Source: Methanobacteriota archaeon (GTDB taxonomy: Archaea > Thermoplasmatota > Poseidoniia > Poseidoniales > Poseidoniaceae). From it: DNA of 6,702 bases. Every line of letters starts with the position of its first letter. Positions within the stretch are counted from its first letter, which is position 1. The translations under genes were made by a program, and so were the position numbers. Location of the stretch: positions 1-6,702 of the forward strand of contig PBXT01000077.1 of the NCBI GenBank assembly GCA_002727695.1. Reading direction: 5' to 3'. The notes under the pieces are model-generated. The model worked only from the letters and a program-made list of their open reading frames with translations. It did not search any database and was not told the origin of the DNA. Below are positions 1 through 6,556 of this stretch, one piece after another.

Positions 1-1
1 G

Positions 2-49
2 GTTTTAGTAATGTTACTTTCAACGACCGCCGCAAACCTTGTGTCTGCT
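2..49 (+). other. Signal peptide remnant (h-region and cleavage region)
   Basis: The translated start of the window reads Val-Leu-Val then MLLSTTAANLVSAS, a hydrophobic core followed by a small-residue cleavage-type motif (V-S-A before Ser14), and immediately afterwards a polar region leading into the first FG-GAP blade. A positively charged n-region is absent, which is expected if the true N-terminus lies upstream of the window. Sec-dependent export is consistent with the C-terminal membrane anchor of the same protein. The exact cleavage site is an inference. Confidence 0.75.
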
Positions 50-3000
50 TCGACTTCAAGGACATATACGACTGACACAGACCCTGTTGATGTCGCATTG
101 GGCGATTTTGATTGTGACGGCGATTTAGATATTGTAACTGCAAATGACCGCAGTACGAAAATTTCAGTTCTGTGGAACGAAAACGGTCATTTCCAGAAGC
201 GCACGGATATCTGGACTTCTGCGAATCCTAATCAGGACGCAGATTTCGAAGATCATTCCAACACTCAACAGGTAGAAGTCGGTGAATTCACCGGTGACAA
301 CGCAGTTGACATCGTTATTTATGCACGAAACCGTCCACTACGCCAGGATGCAACTGGTGCAATAGTAGTCGATAAGCCAGGTAACGTAACCGTCATCGAG
401 AATGATGGATGCAATGTGGACACATTCACTATTGGACAACAATTCGATGTAGTTTGGATGTGGGACCTTGCGGTAGCAGATTTGGACCAAGACGGCAATG
501 ATGACATCGTCACTCTAGAGTTGCTTGCCGACTTGAAGAACCAGCGTGTGGTTACATACCGCGGTCCAATCACTTCCTCCACTCAAGCACAGATTACCAG
601 CTTGGGAGATTCAACGCAAAATGCGTATAGAGAATTGGAATTGGGAGATTGGGGGGAACCTAGTCAAACCGGTTTGCAAGGAAGTTGTGATGACGTAGAT
701 ATGTGGCTAGTCCGCTCCGAAGGTGTAGATTACATCACAGGAGCTGCAACTAATCCAGGTAAATCTGACAACGTAACAGTTCTGGAATTCGACTGTCAGA
801 CAAACTCATTCCCTGCAACCTTTACTTGGACCACAGCAGGTGGACAGGTTGGAACGGGCAGTTCACTGCACGTGCACGCACTGGGCCCTGAGTTCGGTGG
901 ATTTGACATCGGAGACCTAGACGATGATGGAATTATCGACGTAGTGGCTATCAATGATGCAAACACAGAGAATGTCAGTTATGCAACAATCACCCAATCA
1001 ACTCACACCTACAGTCAAACAAAGACAGTTTACTTCGGGCCTTACATCGCTTGGGAAGTTACTGTTGGAGAGTTAAACGGCGACGGTGAACCTGATTTCG
1101 TTCACGCTGCTAAATTTAAGCAGTCGAATGCAACCTCGTCTACTGGAGATACCACTTCCAGTTACTATCTGAACCTTCCAACTAGCGTTCAAGTAACACT
1201 TTCCAATGGTAATGGTGGACACATGAATCCTCTGGAGTACTTCGGTGCAATGAGGCCTACAACTGTGGCAATCGGCCAAGTCATTGGAGGTCCAAACAGC
1301 GCACCTGACTTAATTGTTGGACACGGTGCATATGACCAATTCACTTACGATGACAACTTTGGATGGGACGGTTCATATGACCGAATCGTAGTAATCGAGA
1401 TGGATAACAAGGACCTAGCAGTTTCAAGTATCGACATTTCTCCTACTGATGCATACGTAGGCGCACTTGGGGAAGGTACTCGTGAAGTTGAGGTTACCGT
1501 TACTAATACGGGTATGGATATCCTAAACGGTCAAGCAACACTTGATGTTGAAATCAAAGAAGTTGACGAAGCAGCATCTTCCAATGTCACTGTTTACGCT
1601 ATGGATTGGGATAACCCCGAAGATAGAAGCGGATGTGGAACAGGATGTACCTGGACCACGGAGGCTTACTATGGTGTAAGCCACTGGCACGAGGAAGTCG
1701 CGGCAAACAGTAGCGTGGGCCACACTGCGGGTAACAACGCACCGGCTCAGTCTGCTAATGCAAACAACCCTACTGACTTCATGTGGTCTGGAATGATGAA
1801 GACCAACTCCAGTGGAGACACATGGTCTGGATATGAGCCAAACTGGGACGAAGGTTTGGTTCTGAATGATGTCGACCTTACAGGCGCAGACCGCGCATGG
1901 ATGGGCATTGAGATATTCAGGCACCTCGGTATTTCAGACCTTTACACTCAAGACGCCAACGGATTCGTTCTTGCTGAAGTATGGGACGATGCCGCAATGA
2001 TTGAGGTATTTTCTGAAGATGTAGGATGGGTAACAATCAACTGTCCGAATTCCGCATTCTTCTCTGGACAATGTGCTTCTGGTACCAGCTACTGGGGAGG
2101 ATATGACAACGGCAGACTCGAAAGTGAAGCGAACACTGGTTTGGATGCTGCAATCTACCGATACGGTGGCGCAATCCCTGGTACTCAGTACGGATGGGGT
2201 AACTTTACCGAAGAAGACCTAGGTGCATTTGACCTATCTCGATTCACCGGTGAAACAGTAGACATCAGATTCAGATTCAAGTCTGGATGGGAAGGATCGG
2301 TTGGTTCTAACGAATCCACTTGGTCTGGAAGAGACGGTTTCGCTATTGATAACATCACGATTTGGAAGCAAAACACAGCTTTCACATCTAATGTACAAAA
2401 TCAACAATCTAACATCAACATGAACAATCTGGCTCCTAACGAGGATTACACCACAGCGATTTCTGCTGACTTCGTAAATGGAACCACTTACCGTATTTCT
2501 GCAGTATTGAACTACGGCCAAGATGAGCAACCAGCGAATGATGAAATCGTAGGATACATTACGGCATTCAATATCTACGACCCTGCGGTGAATGAAATAA
2601 CTTCATTCAAACCCGGTAGTTTGTACGCTGAAGGTAATTTCCCAGTTAACGTCAAGGTAGAGCACCTTGGTAACACAAACGTCTCTTTTGACTTGGAGGC
2701 TAAGGTCTACAGTGCGCTTCCTACTGATGTTTACTGTGGCTCACCTCTGGTTGTTTGTGAAGAAGGATTTGAGGGTGGCTCCGCTGGATTCAGATACAGT
2801 GACGATGGAAATGCAAACGGCGGAATCCTAGACGATTCTAGCTGTACAGAGCAGATTTTCGGATCTCACGCATACTGGTTCGGCCACCCATGTGACACCG
2901 CAAACAGCTTCGGAGATGTTTGGGAGAACGAGACTCTTACTCTACCAGACATTGATTTGACAAGCATGTCTGGAGACTATGTTGCTCTTAACTTCGAATA

Positions 3001-6000
3001 CTTCGCTGAAACATGGTTCGAGATTCAACAATCTGGTGCTACATCTTCAGTTAACGACTATGCAGCAATTACCGTTGACTGGAACAAGGGTGGTTCAGAT
3101 TACGAGGGCCTAATCTATGGACAATGGATCGACTACAACGAAGATGGATTCTGTATTGTTGATGAAGACGGAAACGGATTCATTGACCCAGAGAATGAGA
3201 CCACTCTTGATAACACTGAAATCGACTACATTGGTGACCCCGTTAACGTCAACGGTGGCTCTGGAAACTACAACGTATTCTTCAACAGCGATGGATTAGT
3301 ACAAAGCAGAAGCATTGACCTAACTCACCTGTATGTTGTCAATACAACTTCTCCTGACTCTAACCTGTGGACCGATGAATGTATCAGTTTAGCAGGTTCA
3401 ACTGTCGACATCAACTTCGAGTTCCGTTCCAATGATGATGGTCACAACGGACAGAACGACGGTGTTCGAGGAGTTGCTTTCGATAACATCTCTCTACAGG
3501 AGTTCTCATTCACACAAGATGCAGTCTACAGCACTACTGTGGTAGACCTGGATGCTGAAGAGAACCGCACCATCACCGTTGCAAACCACGACTTTGTTTC
3601 TGGTGTTTACAAGATTGAAGTAGAATCTATCTTCGACAATGCTACACAAGGAACACCTTGGTATGGTTACGACGAAATTTCACTGGCAAACAATCTTGGA
3701 AGAGTTATCTTCTCGGTTGAAAGCGTAGATATTACACTAGGGAAGCCAGATCAACTATCCTGTTTGTCTGATGTTGTCCTAGACTGTGTTCTACCAATTG
3801 ACAGCGCTAAGACTCACGATTGGTCACTATCTGCGACCAATGGTGTTCTTCAGGGAGACTACACATTCCACATGAATGTGGTTGACATGGACTCTGGAAA
3901 CCAGGTGCACACTACAACTGCTGGCCCAAGCCAGACCTTGGGTCCTCATGAGAGAACAACCATCACGTTCACTCCTTGGAATGGATGGACGGATGGTCAC
4001 AAGTACAACATCAGTTACTATGCAACACTTCCTGATGGAAGCACTTCTGGTAATGAAAGATACTTCCATGCGGCTTTCGCAGACCAAATTGACATCGCAA
4101 TTCTTTCTGGTGATTCAACTAGAGTGACTGCAATCAAGGAAGATCTAGTCATTCTAGGATTGACATACACCCAGTTTGACATCAATGACTGGTCAGAATA
4201 CCTCGACCTAGGTTGGTTGACTCACTATGACAAGGTCGTAATGCCTTGGCAAGATGTGAACACAGCAAAGCCAAGTGATGAAGGTGGAAAGGGATACTAT
4301 GAGCTGATTGGTGGCTCGTCTAACCAGAACGCTCTGAAGAGTTTCATGTCCTCTGGTGGTACAGTACAGGTTCACTTGTCAGGAGCAACTGATTACTACG
4401 AGTACTCCTCATCTACAGGTGAAAGCTTGCTGCCATTCAATATGGATATCCAGCCAAGAAACACCCCTGAGACTCGAATTACATACAGCAACATGGAAGT
4501 TGCAGATCCATACCATCCAATCTTGGACAGTGTAGATTTGGCAGCATTCCAAGGATTTGACCAATTCGGAACAGTCACTGAGGCTATTGTCAATACAAAG
4601 AGCGCATCAGCGACATCGATCCCACGTGCTTGTAATGGATATTCTGAGGAAGGAGGTTCATTCCAGAGACTATTGCAATCTGAAGCAGATGTGCAAGACA
4701 CCGTCCTTGGTGTGTGCAGTTACGTCGATGGTGGACTGATTGTTACTACAATCGACGTAGAGAGTGTGTCTGACCGTGCTAACAGCACTACTTTCCCTCT
4801 ACTAGGTAACATGCTATCCTATCACGTCACTCCATATCCAACTGGATTTGGTACACTAGGCAATGGTCTAGATCTGACAATTAATGGTGAAGTTCCTTCC
4901 TTTGACCCTTCAACTGGAGGATACGCATTCCACTACATGAAGAGCAACTCAGAGGTAACCTTCGGATACACAACGACTGCTACTGAGACCTTGTCAACTG
5001 ATTGGGTAATGAGTGGACCTACTGATTGGGCAGGTGCATCCATGGCTAGTGGTACTGACCACACAGATGTAATGAGCCCTACAGTCAACTTCTGTAAGGT
5101 AGACCTTTCATCTGCAACCGGATGTCTACAAGGTGCAACTTGGGAAATTACACTCTTCTTGCACGATGCAGCAGGGCACTCTCGAACAATCTCTGTCACA
5201 GTCATGACTGATGATACCAGAGCGGACGAATACCGCCCAGAAGCTGATGTAATGATTGACATGCGTGATGAATATGCTGACCAAATCGAAGACCGTGGAA
5301 TCAAATCGGTTTCAGGAGTCGATTGGCCACTGAAGAGAATACACTTGGACGACACTGGTTCACTAACTGTTCACTTCGATGCAGGCAACTCATCTGATGC
5401 AGACGCCCTAACAGGTAACGGAATCGAATCCTATGAATGGACTGTCCTCTTCGATAAGCCATACAACGAGGATAACTACAAGTTGGAAGGACACACGTTC
5501 ATCACTCCATCTTCAAGCGATGGAGCCTGGGCATACACCTTCAGCAATGAAACTGTAGATCCAAGCGGTCAAACAGAGTCGTTAATCCGTATCGAATTGG
5601 TAGTATTCGACCAGGCTGGAAAGAGTTCTGACAAGTACAAGATGTACTTCTCTGTAGTTCCTGAAGGATTCGGAGACGCTGAACCAACTATCCAAATCGA
5701 TTTGTCCCTAAACGGAACAAAGGTAGACAGTGACACAATTACACTGACTGGTAACATTGTAGATGGTGCTGAGCAAAGCGATGTCTACGTTGAGGCCGCT
5801 CTTGAAGACACAACGTTCGACCAAACTGCTGTTGCAAAGTACACACTGCAATTAGAAGGCAAGTGGGCTAAGTCCGAACCACTAGGTGACGGCGACGGCT
5901 TCGAACTGACACTGAACATCGATGACTTATTCGACAACGAAACCAAGTCCAAGAGAGTATTCTTGAAGGTATACGAAGGCGATGACAAGCGCTGGCCTAT

Positions 6001-6475
6001 CATATACTGGATTGAAATTACGCTTCCTGCATGTCAAGGCTTAGAAGTTCCAGTCGAGGTACTGGATGCTGAACCAGATGCTTACTGGATTTGGAACGCT
6101 GACACTTCAGAGTGTGAATGGTCTGGAGAATATACTGATTCAAACGGCGATGGAATCCCTGACGAAGCACCAGTCGAGGACGAAGCTGAAAGTGGTGGAG
6201 ACGACAACATGATTCTCTACATTGGCGGTGGACTGGGATTAGCATTCATTGTTATCCTGTCCCTGTTCTTCGTTCTGAAAGGCGGAAAGGAAGACGACAT
6301 CATCGATTCTCAGATGAGTGGCGACTTCTCTGCAACAGCTGCTGGATATGCTGGAGTGGCTCAAATGGATCCAATGGAGCAATACGTACAGCAACTGATC
6401 GCTCAAGGATACCCAGAAGAGACTGCTCGGGCCTATGCTCAACAATATGCTGGGCATTTCCAACAGCAACAATAG
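2..6475 (+). CDS. Giant multidomain cell-surface protein (FG-GAP propeller, CARDB/MAM-like modules, ThuA-like domain, PKD, C-terminal TM anchor); 5' end missing
   Basis: Likely an adhesin or ligand-binding surface protein anchored in the cytoplasmic membrane; the exact role is unknown. One uninterrupted frame encodes 2,154 residues from the ATG at base 11, but the frame is open to the window edge and the codons before that ATG read Val-Leu-Val, continuing into the hydrophobic stretch MLLSTTAANLVSA. I therefore treat the CDS as 5' partial, with a signal peptide cleaved near VSA/S (residue 13). Order of parts: seven FG-GAP/VCBS blades, two CARDB-like folds each carrying a MAM-like insert, Ig-like sandwich, ThuA-like alpha/beta domain, Ig-like, PKD-like, Ig-like, acidic stalk, one TM helix (2067-2089), 64-residue tail. 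The protein is strongly acidic, with 22 cysteines all in the external part and about two dozen N-x-S/T sequons. No frameshift or internal stop is seen. Coding is certain; family assignments are by motif reading only. Confidence 0.95.
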   Translation, partial: VLVMLLSTTAANLVSASTSRTYTTDTDPVDVALGDFDCDGDLDIVTANDRSTKISVLWNENGHFQKRTDIWTSANPNQDADFEDHSNTQQVEVGEFTGDNAVDIVIYARNRPLRQDATGAIVVDKPGNVTVIENDGCNVDTFTIGQQFDVVWMWDLAVADLDQDGNDDIVTLELLADLKNQRVVTYRGPITSSTQAQITSLGDSTQNAYRELELGDWGEPSQTGLQGSCDDVDMWLVRSEGVDYITGAATNPGKSDNVTVLEFDCQTNSFPATFTWTTAGGQVGTGSSLHVHALGPEFGGFDIGDLDDDGIIDVVAINDANTENVSYATITQSTHTYSQTKTVYFGPYIAWEVTVGELNGDGEPDFVHAAKFKQSNATSSTGDTTSSYYLNLPTSVQVTLSNGNGGHMNPLEYFGAMRPTTVAIGQVIGGPNSAPDLIVGHGAYDQFTYDDNFGWDGSYDRIVVIEMDNKDLAVSSIDISPTDAYVGALGEGTREVEVTVTNTGMDILNGQATLDVEIKEVDEAASSNVTVYAMDWDNPEDRSGCGTGCTWTTEAYYGVSHWHEEVAANSSVGHTAGNNAPAQSANANNPTDFMWSGMMKTNSSGDTWSGYEPNWDEGLVLNDVDLTGADRAWMGIEIFRHLGISDLYTQDANGFVLAEVWDDAAMIEVFSEDVGWVTINCPNSAFFSGQCASGTSYWGGYDNGRLESEANTGLDAAIYRYGGAIPGTQYGWGNFTEEDLGAFDLSRFTGETVDIRFRFKSGWEGSVGSNESTWSGRDGFAIDNITIWKQNTAFTSNVQNQQSNINMNNLAPNEDYTTAISADFVNGTTYRISAVLNYGQDEQPANDEIVGYITAFNIYDPAVNEITSFKPGSLYAEGNFPVNVKVEHLGNTNVSFDLEAKVYSALPTDVYCGSPLVVCEEGFEGGSAGFRYSDDGNANGGILDDSSCTEQIFGSHAYWFGHPCDTANSFGDVWENETLTLPDIDLTSMSGDYVALNFEYFAETWFEIQQSGATSSVNDYAAITVDWNKGGSDYEGLIYGQWIDYNEDGFCIVDEDGNGFIDPENETTLDNTEIDYIGDPVNVNGGSGNYNVFFNSDGLVQSRSIDLTHLYVVNTTSPDSNLWTDECISLAGSTVDINFEFRSNDDGHNGQNDGVRGVAFDNISLQEFSFTQDAVYSTTVVDLDAEENRTITVANHDFVSGVYKIEVESIFDNATQGTPWYGYDEISLANNLGRVIFSVESVDITLGKPDQLSCLSDVVLDCVLPIDSAKTHDWSLSATNGVLQGDYTFHMNVVDMDSGNQVHTTTAGPSQTLGPHERTTITFTPWNGWTDGHKYNISYYATLPDGSTSGNERYFHAAFADQIDIAILSGDSTRVTAIKEDLVILGLTYTQFDINDWSEYLDLGWLTHYDKVVMPWQDVNTAKPSDEGGKGYYELIGGSSNQNALKSFMSSGGTVQVHLSGATDYYEYSSSTGESLLPFNMDIQPRNTPETRITYSNMEVADPYHPILDSVDLAAFQGFDQFGTVTEAIVNTKSASATSIPRACNGYSEEGGSFQRLLQSEADVQDTVLGVCSYVDGGLIVTTIDVESVSDRANSTTFPLLGNMLSYHVTPYPTGFGTLGNGLDLTINGEVPSFDPSTGGYAFHYMKSNSEVTFGYTTTATETLSTDWVMSGPTDWAGASMASGTDHTDVMSPTVNFCKVDLSSATGCLQGATWEITLFLHDAAGHSRTISVTVMTDDTRADEYRPEADVMIDMRDEYADQIEDRGIKSVSGVDWPLKRIHLDDTGSLTVHFDAGNSSDADALTGNGIESYEWTVLFDKPYNEDNYKLEGHTFITPSSSDGAWAYTFSNETVDPSGQTESLIRIELVVFDQAGKSSDKYKMYFSVVPEGFGDAEPTIQIDLSLNGTKVDSDTITLTGNIVDGAEQSDVYVEAALEDTTFDQTAVAKYTLQLEGKWAKSEPLGDGDGFELTLNIDDLFDNETKSKRVFLKVYEGDDKRWPIIYWIEITLPACQGLEVPVEVLDAEPDAYWIWNADTSECEWSGEYTDSNGDGIPDEAPVEDEAESGGDDNMILYIGGGLGLAFIVILSLFFVLKGGKEDDIIDSQMSGDFSATAAGYAGVAQMDPMEQYVQQLIAQGYPEETARAYAQQYAGHFQQQQ
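74..1414 (+). repeat. Seven FG-GAP/VCBS-type blades forming a predicted beta-propeller (residues ~22-468)
   Basis: Seven repeats of the type 'hydrophobic-G-D-x-(D/N)-x-D-G-x-x-D-hydrophobic' are visible. Anchors are at residues 32 (DFDCDGDLD), 92 (EFTGDNAVD), 157 (DLDQDGNDD), about 212 (DWGEPSQTG, then DDVD), 302 (DLDDDGIID), 354 (ELNGDGEPD) and 423 (QVIGG, then APDLIVG). Blades 1, 3, 5 and 6 keep an essentially complete calcium-binding DxDxDG loop; 2, 4 and 7 are degenerate. Seven blades is the number found in integrin-alpha-type FG-GAP propellers, which suggests a closed disc. Such domains usually bind protein or glycan ligands outside the cell. Blade count and fold are inferred from motif spacing (52-90 residues). 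Confidence 0.85.
1412..2575 (+). repeat. Composite module copy 1: CARDB-like sandwich interrupted by a MAM/jelly-roll-like domain (residues ~468-855)
   Basis: The opening DLAVSSIDISPTDAY followed by VEVTVTNTG is typical of the first half of CARDB (cell-adhesion-related) beta-sandwiches. The matching second half, LAPNEDYTTAISADF, then NGTTYRISAVLNYG and EQPANDE, occurs only about 290 residues later. Between them (about 533-787) lies a domain ending DLSRFTGETVDIRFRF, then RDGFAIDNITIWK, which resembles the MAM/immune-inhibitor-A-associated jelly-roll. It also contains VDLTGADRAWMGIEIF and an AEVWDD...IEVFSEDVGW strand pair. Cysteine pairs 542/546 and 678/688 are inside the insert. No metalloprotease HExxH motif is present, so this looks like a binding rather than a catalytic module. 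Confidence 0.65.
2579..3724 (+). repeat. Composite module copy 2: CARDB-like sandwich interrupted by a MAM/jelly-roll-like domain (residues ~857-1238)
   Basis: The order matches copy 1: a first CARDB-like half (VNEITSFKPGSLYAEGN, then VNVKVEHLGNTNVSFDL), a long insert (about 912-1166), and a second half (VVDLDAEENRTITVANHDF, then SGVYKIEVESIF and DEISLANN). The insert contains LPDIDLTSMSGDYVALNFEYF and ends SLAGSTVDINFEFRS, then RGVAFDNISLQ, parallel to the FAIDNITIW ending of copy 1. It also holds an extra EF-hand-like loop DEDGNGFID (1051-1059) and cysteine pairs 945/961 and 1048/1124. Divergence between the copies is high, so the duplication is old or each unit was acquired separately. Confidence 0.65.
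4082..4828 (+). other. ThuA / class I glutamine-amidotransferase-like alpha/beta domain within the surface protein (residues ~1358-1606)
   Basis: Unlike its beta-rich surroundings, this stretch reads as alternating strands and helices. It has a first strand IDIAILSGDS, a helix TAIKEDLVILGL, a strand YDKVVMPWQD, a helix NQNALKSFMSSGG, a strand TVQVHLSGAT (His1455), then DPYHPILDSV (His1502) and a late strand GGLIVTTIDVES. The GG-x-V-x-x-H-x-x-x-T and D-x-x-HPI pattern matches ThuA-like members of the glutamine-amidotransferase-like fold. A GxCxG nucleophile elbow is not apparent, so amidotransferase or peptidase activity is unlikely. Sugar or polymer binding is possible but unproven. Confidence 0.6.
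5228..5662 (+). other. PKD-like beta-sandwich (residues ~1740-1884)
   Basis: The segment begins RPEADVMIDM and contains LTVHFDAGNSSDADA followed after a short Gly/Asn loop by GIESYEWTVLFD. This is a clear version of the PKD signature 'V-x-F-D-A-S-x-S-x-D-x-D-G-x-I-x-x-Y-x-W-x-F'. It closes with a strand IRIELVVFDQAGKSSDKY, equivalent to the PKD 'V-x-L-x-V-x-D-x-x-G' ending. PKD domains act as extracellular spacers or weak ligand binders. The neighbouring segments 1607-1735 and 1888-2003 look like further Ig-like sandwiches that I cannot assign to a family. Confidence 0.7.
6020..6208 (+). other. Acidic membrane-proximal stalk with thrombospondin-3-like calcium loop (residues 2004-2066)
   Basis: This low-complexity stretch, rich in Asp and Glu, connects the last sandwich domain to the membrane helix. 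It carries the loop DSNGDGIPDEAP (Ca-ligand-type positions Asp2043, Asn2045, Asp2047, Asp2051), which fits the thrombospondin type 3 / EF-hand-like pattern. It also holds one cysteine pair (2008 and 2035) on either side of a Trp-rich segment (YWIWN). Such stalks hold the globular part away from the membrane, and calcium would rigidify it. Confidence 0.65.
6209..6472 (+). other. C-terminal transmembrane anchor and cytoplasmic tail with UBA-like segment (residues 2067-2154)
   Basis: One hydrophobic helix (2067-2089, rich in Ile, Leu, Phe and Gly) is followed by Lys-Gly-Gly-Lys, giving an outside-to-inside topology by the positive-inside rule. The 64-residue tail has an acidic patch (EDDIID), a small-residue linker (about 2102-2117) and a terminal amphipathic part beginning at Met2119 (MDPMEQYVQQLIAQGYPEET), then ARAYAQQYAGHF and four Gln. 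The pattern 'V-x-x-L-x-x-x-G-Y/F-x-x-x-x-A-x-x-A' resembles the core of UBA/CUE-type three-helix bundles. No PGF-CTERM, LPXTG or other sortase-type signal is present, so the protein should remain a true transmembrane protein. Confidence 0.75.
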
Positions 6476-6486
6476 CGAAATTAGGG

Positions 6487-6517
6487 CAGATTGGCCGCTC
6501 TTTGGGGCGGACATCTG
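6487..6517 (+). promoter_or_regulatory. Inverted repeat / hairpin between the surface-protein gene and ahcY
   Basis: Outer arms CAGAT (6487-6491) and ATCTG (6513-6517) enclose inner arms CCGCTC (6495-6500) and GGGCGG (6505-6510), with loop TTTG. This gives 5 bp plus 6 bp (one G-T) around a small internal loop. It begins 12 bases after the upstream stop codon and ends 39 bases before the ahcY ATG. No T-run follows, so it is not a canonical intrinsic terminator of either bacteria or archaea. It could be a 3'-end processing or stability hairpin, or a 5'-UTR element of ahcY. The pairing is read directly; function is inferred. Confidence 0.4.
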
Positions 6518-6556
6518 ACCGATTGACCTTTGAGGTATGCTCGCTCGCCCGTGTCC

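Noticed and set aside
1682..1699. HWHEEV (residues 558-563) as a possible metalloprotease zinc site
   Set aside because: Spacing does not fit HExxH and no downstream third ligand is evident; the surrounding domain resembles the non-catalytic jelly-roll that accompanies M6-type proteases, without the protease itself.
1523..1924. Antisense open frame of 133 codons
   Set aside because: Fully overlaps the CARDB/MAM-like region, Cys- and Val-rich shadow composition, no motif recognised.
4933..5355. Antisense open frame of 140 codons
   Set aside because: It lies fully inside the giant gene, its translation is low in recognisable motifs and rich in Ser/Val as expected of an antisense shadow, and the + strand frame encodes clear domains here.
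6459..6472. CAA/CAG run encoding terminal Gln residues as a microsatellite
   Set aside because: Only a few triplets, mixed CAA and CAG; consistent with ordinary coding of a Gln-rich tail rather than a phase-variable repeat.
6209..6475. Sortase or archaeosortase type C-terminal signal
   Set aside because: No LPXTG or PGF-type motif, and the membrane helix is followed by a 64-residue tail rather than a few basic residues at the terminus.
6478..6483. AAATTA as an archaeal TATA box for ahcY
   Set aside because: Short weak match with no clear purine-rich BRE upstream and overlapping the 3' edge of the previous gene; not strong enough to list as a promoter.
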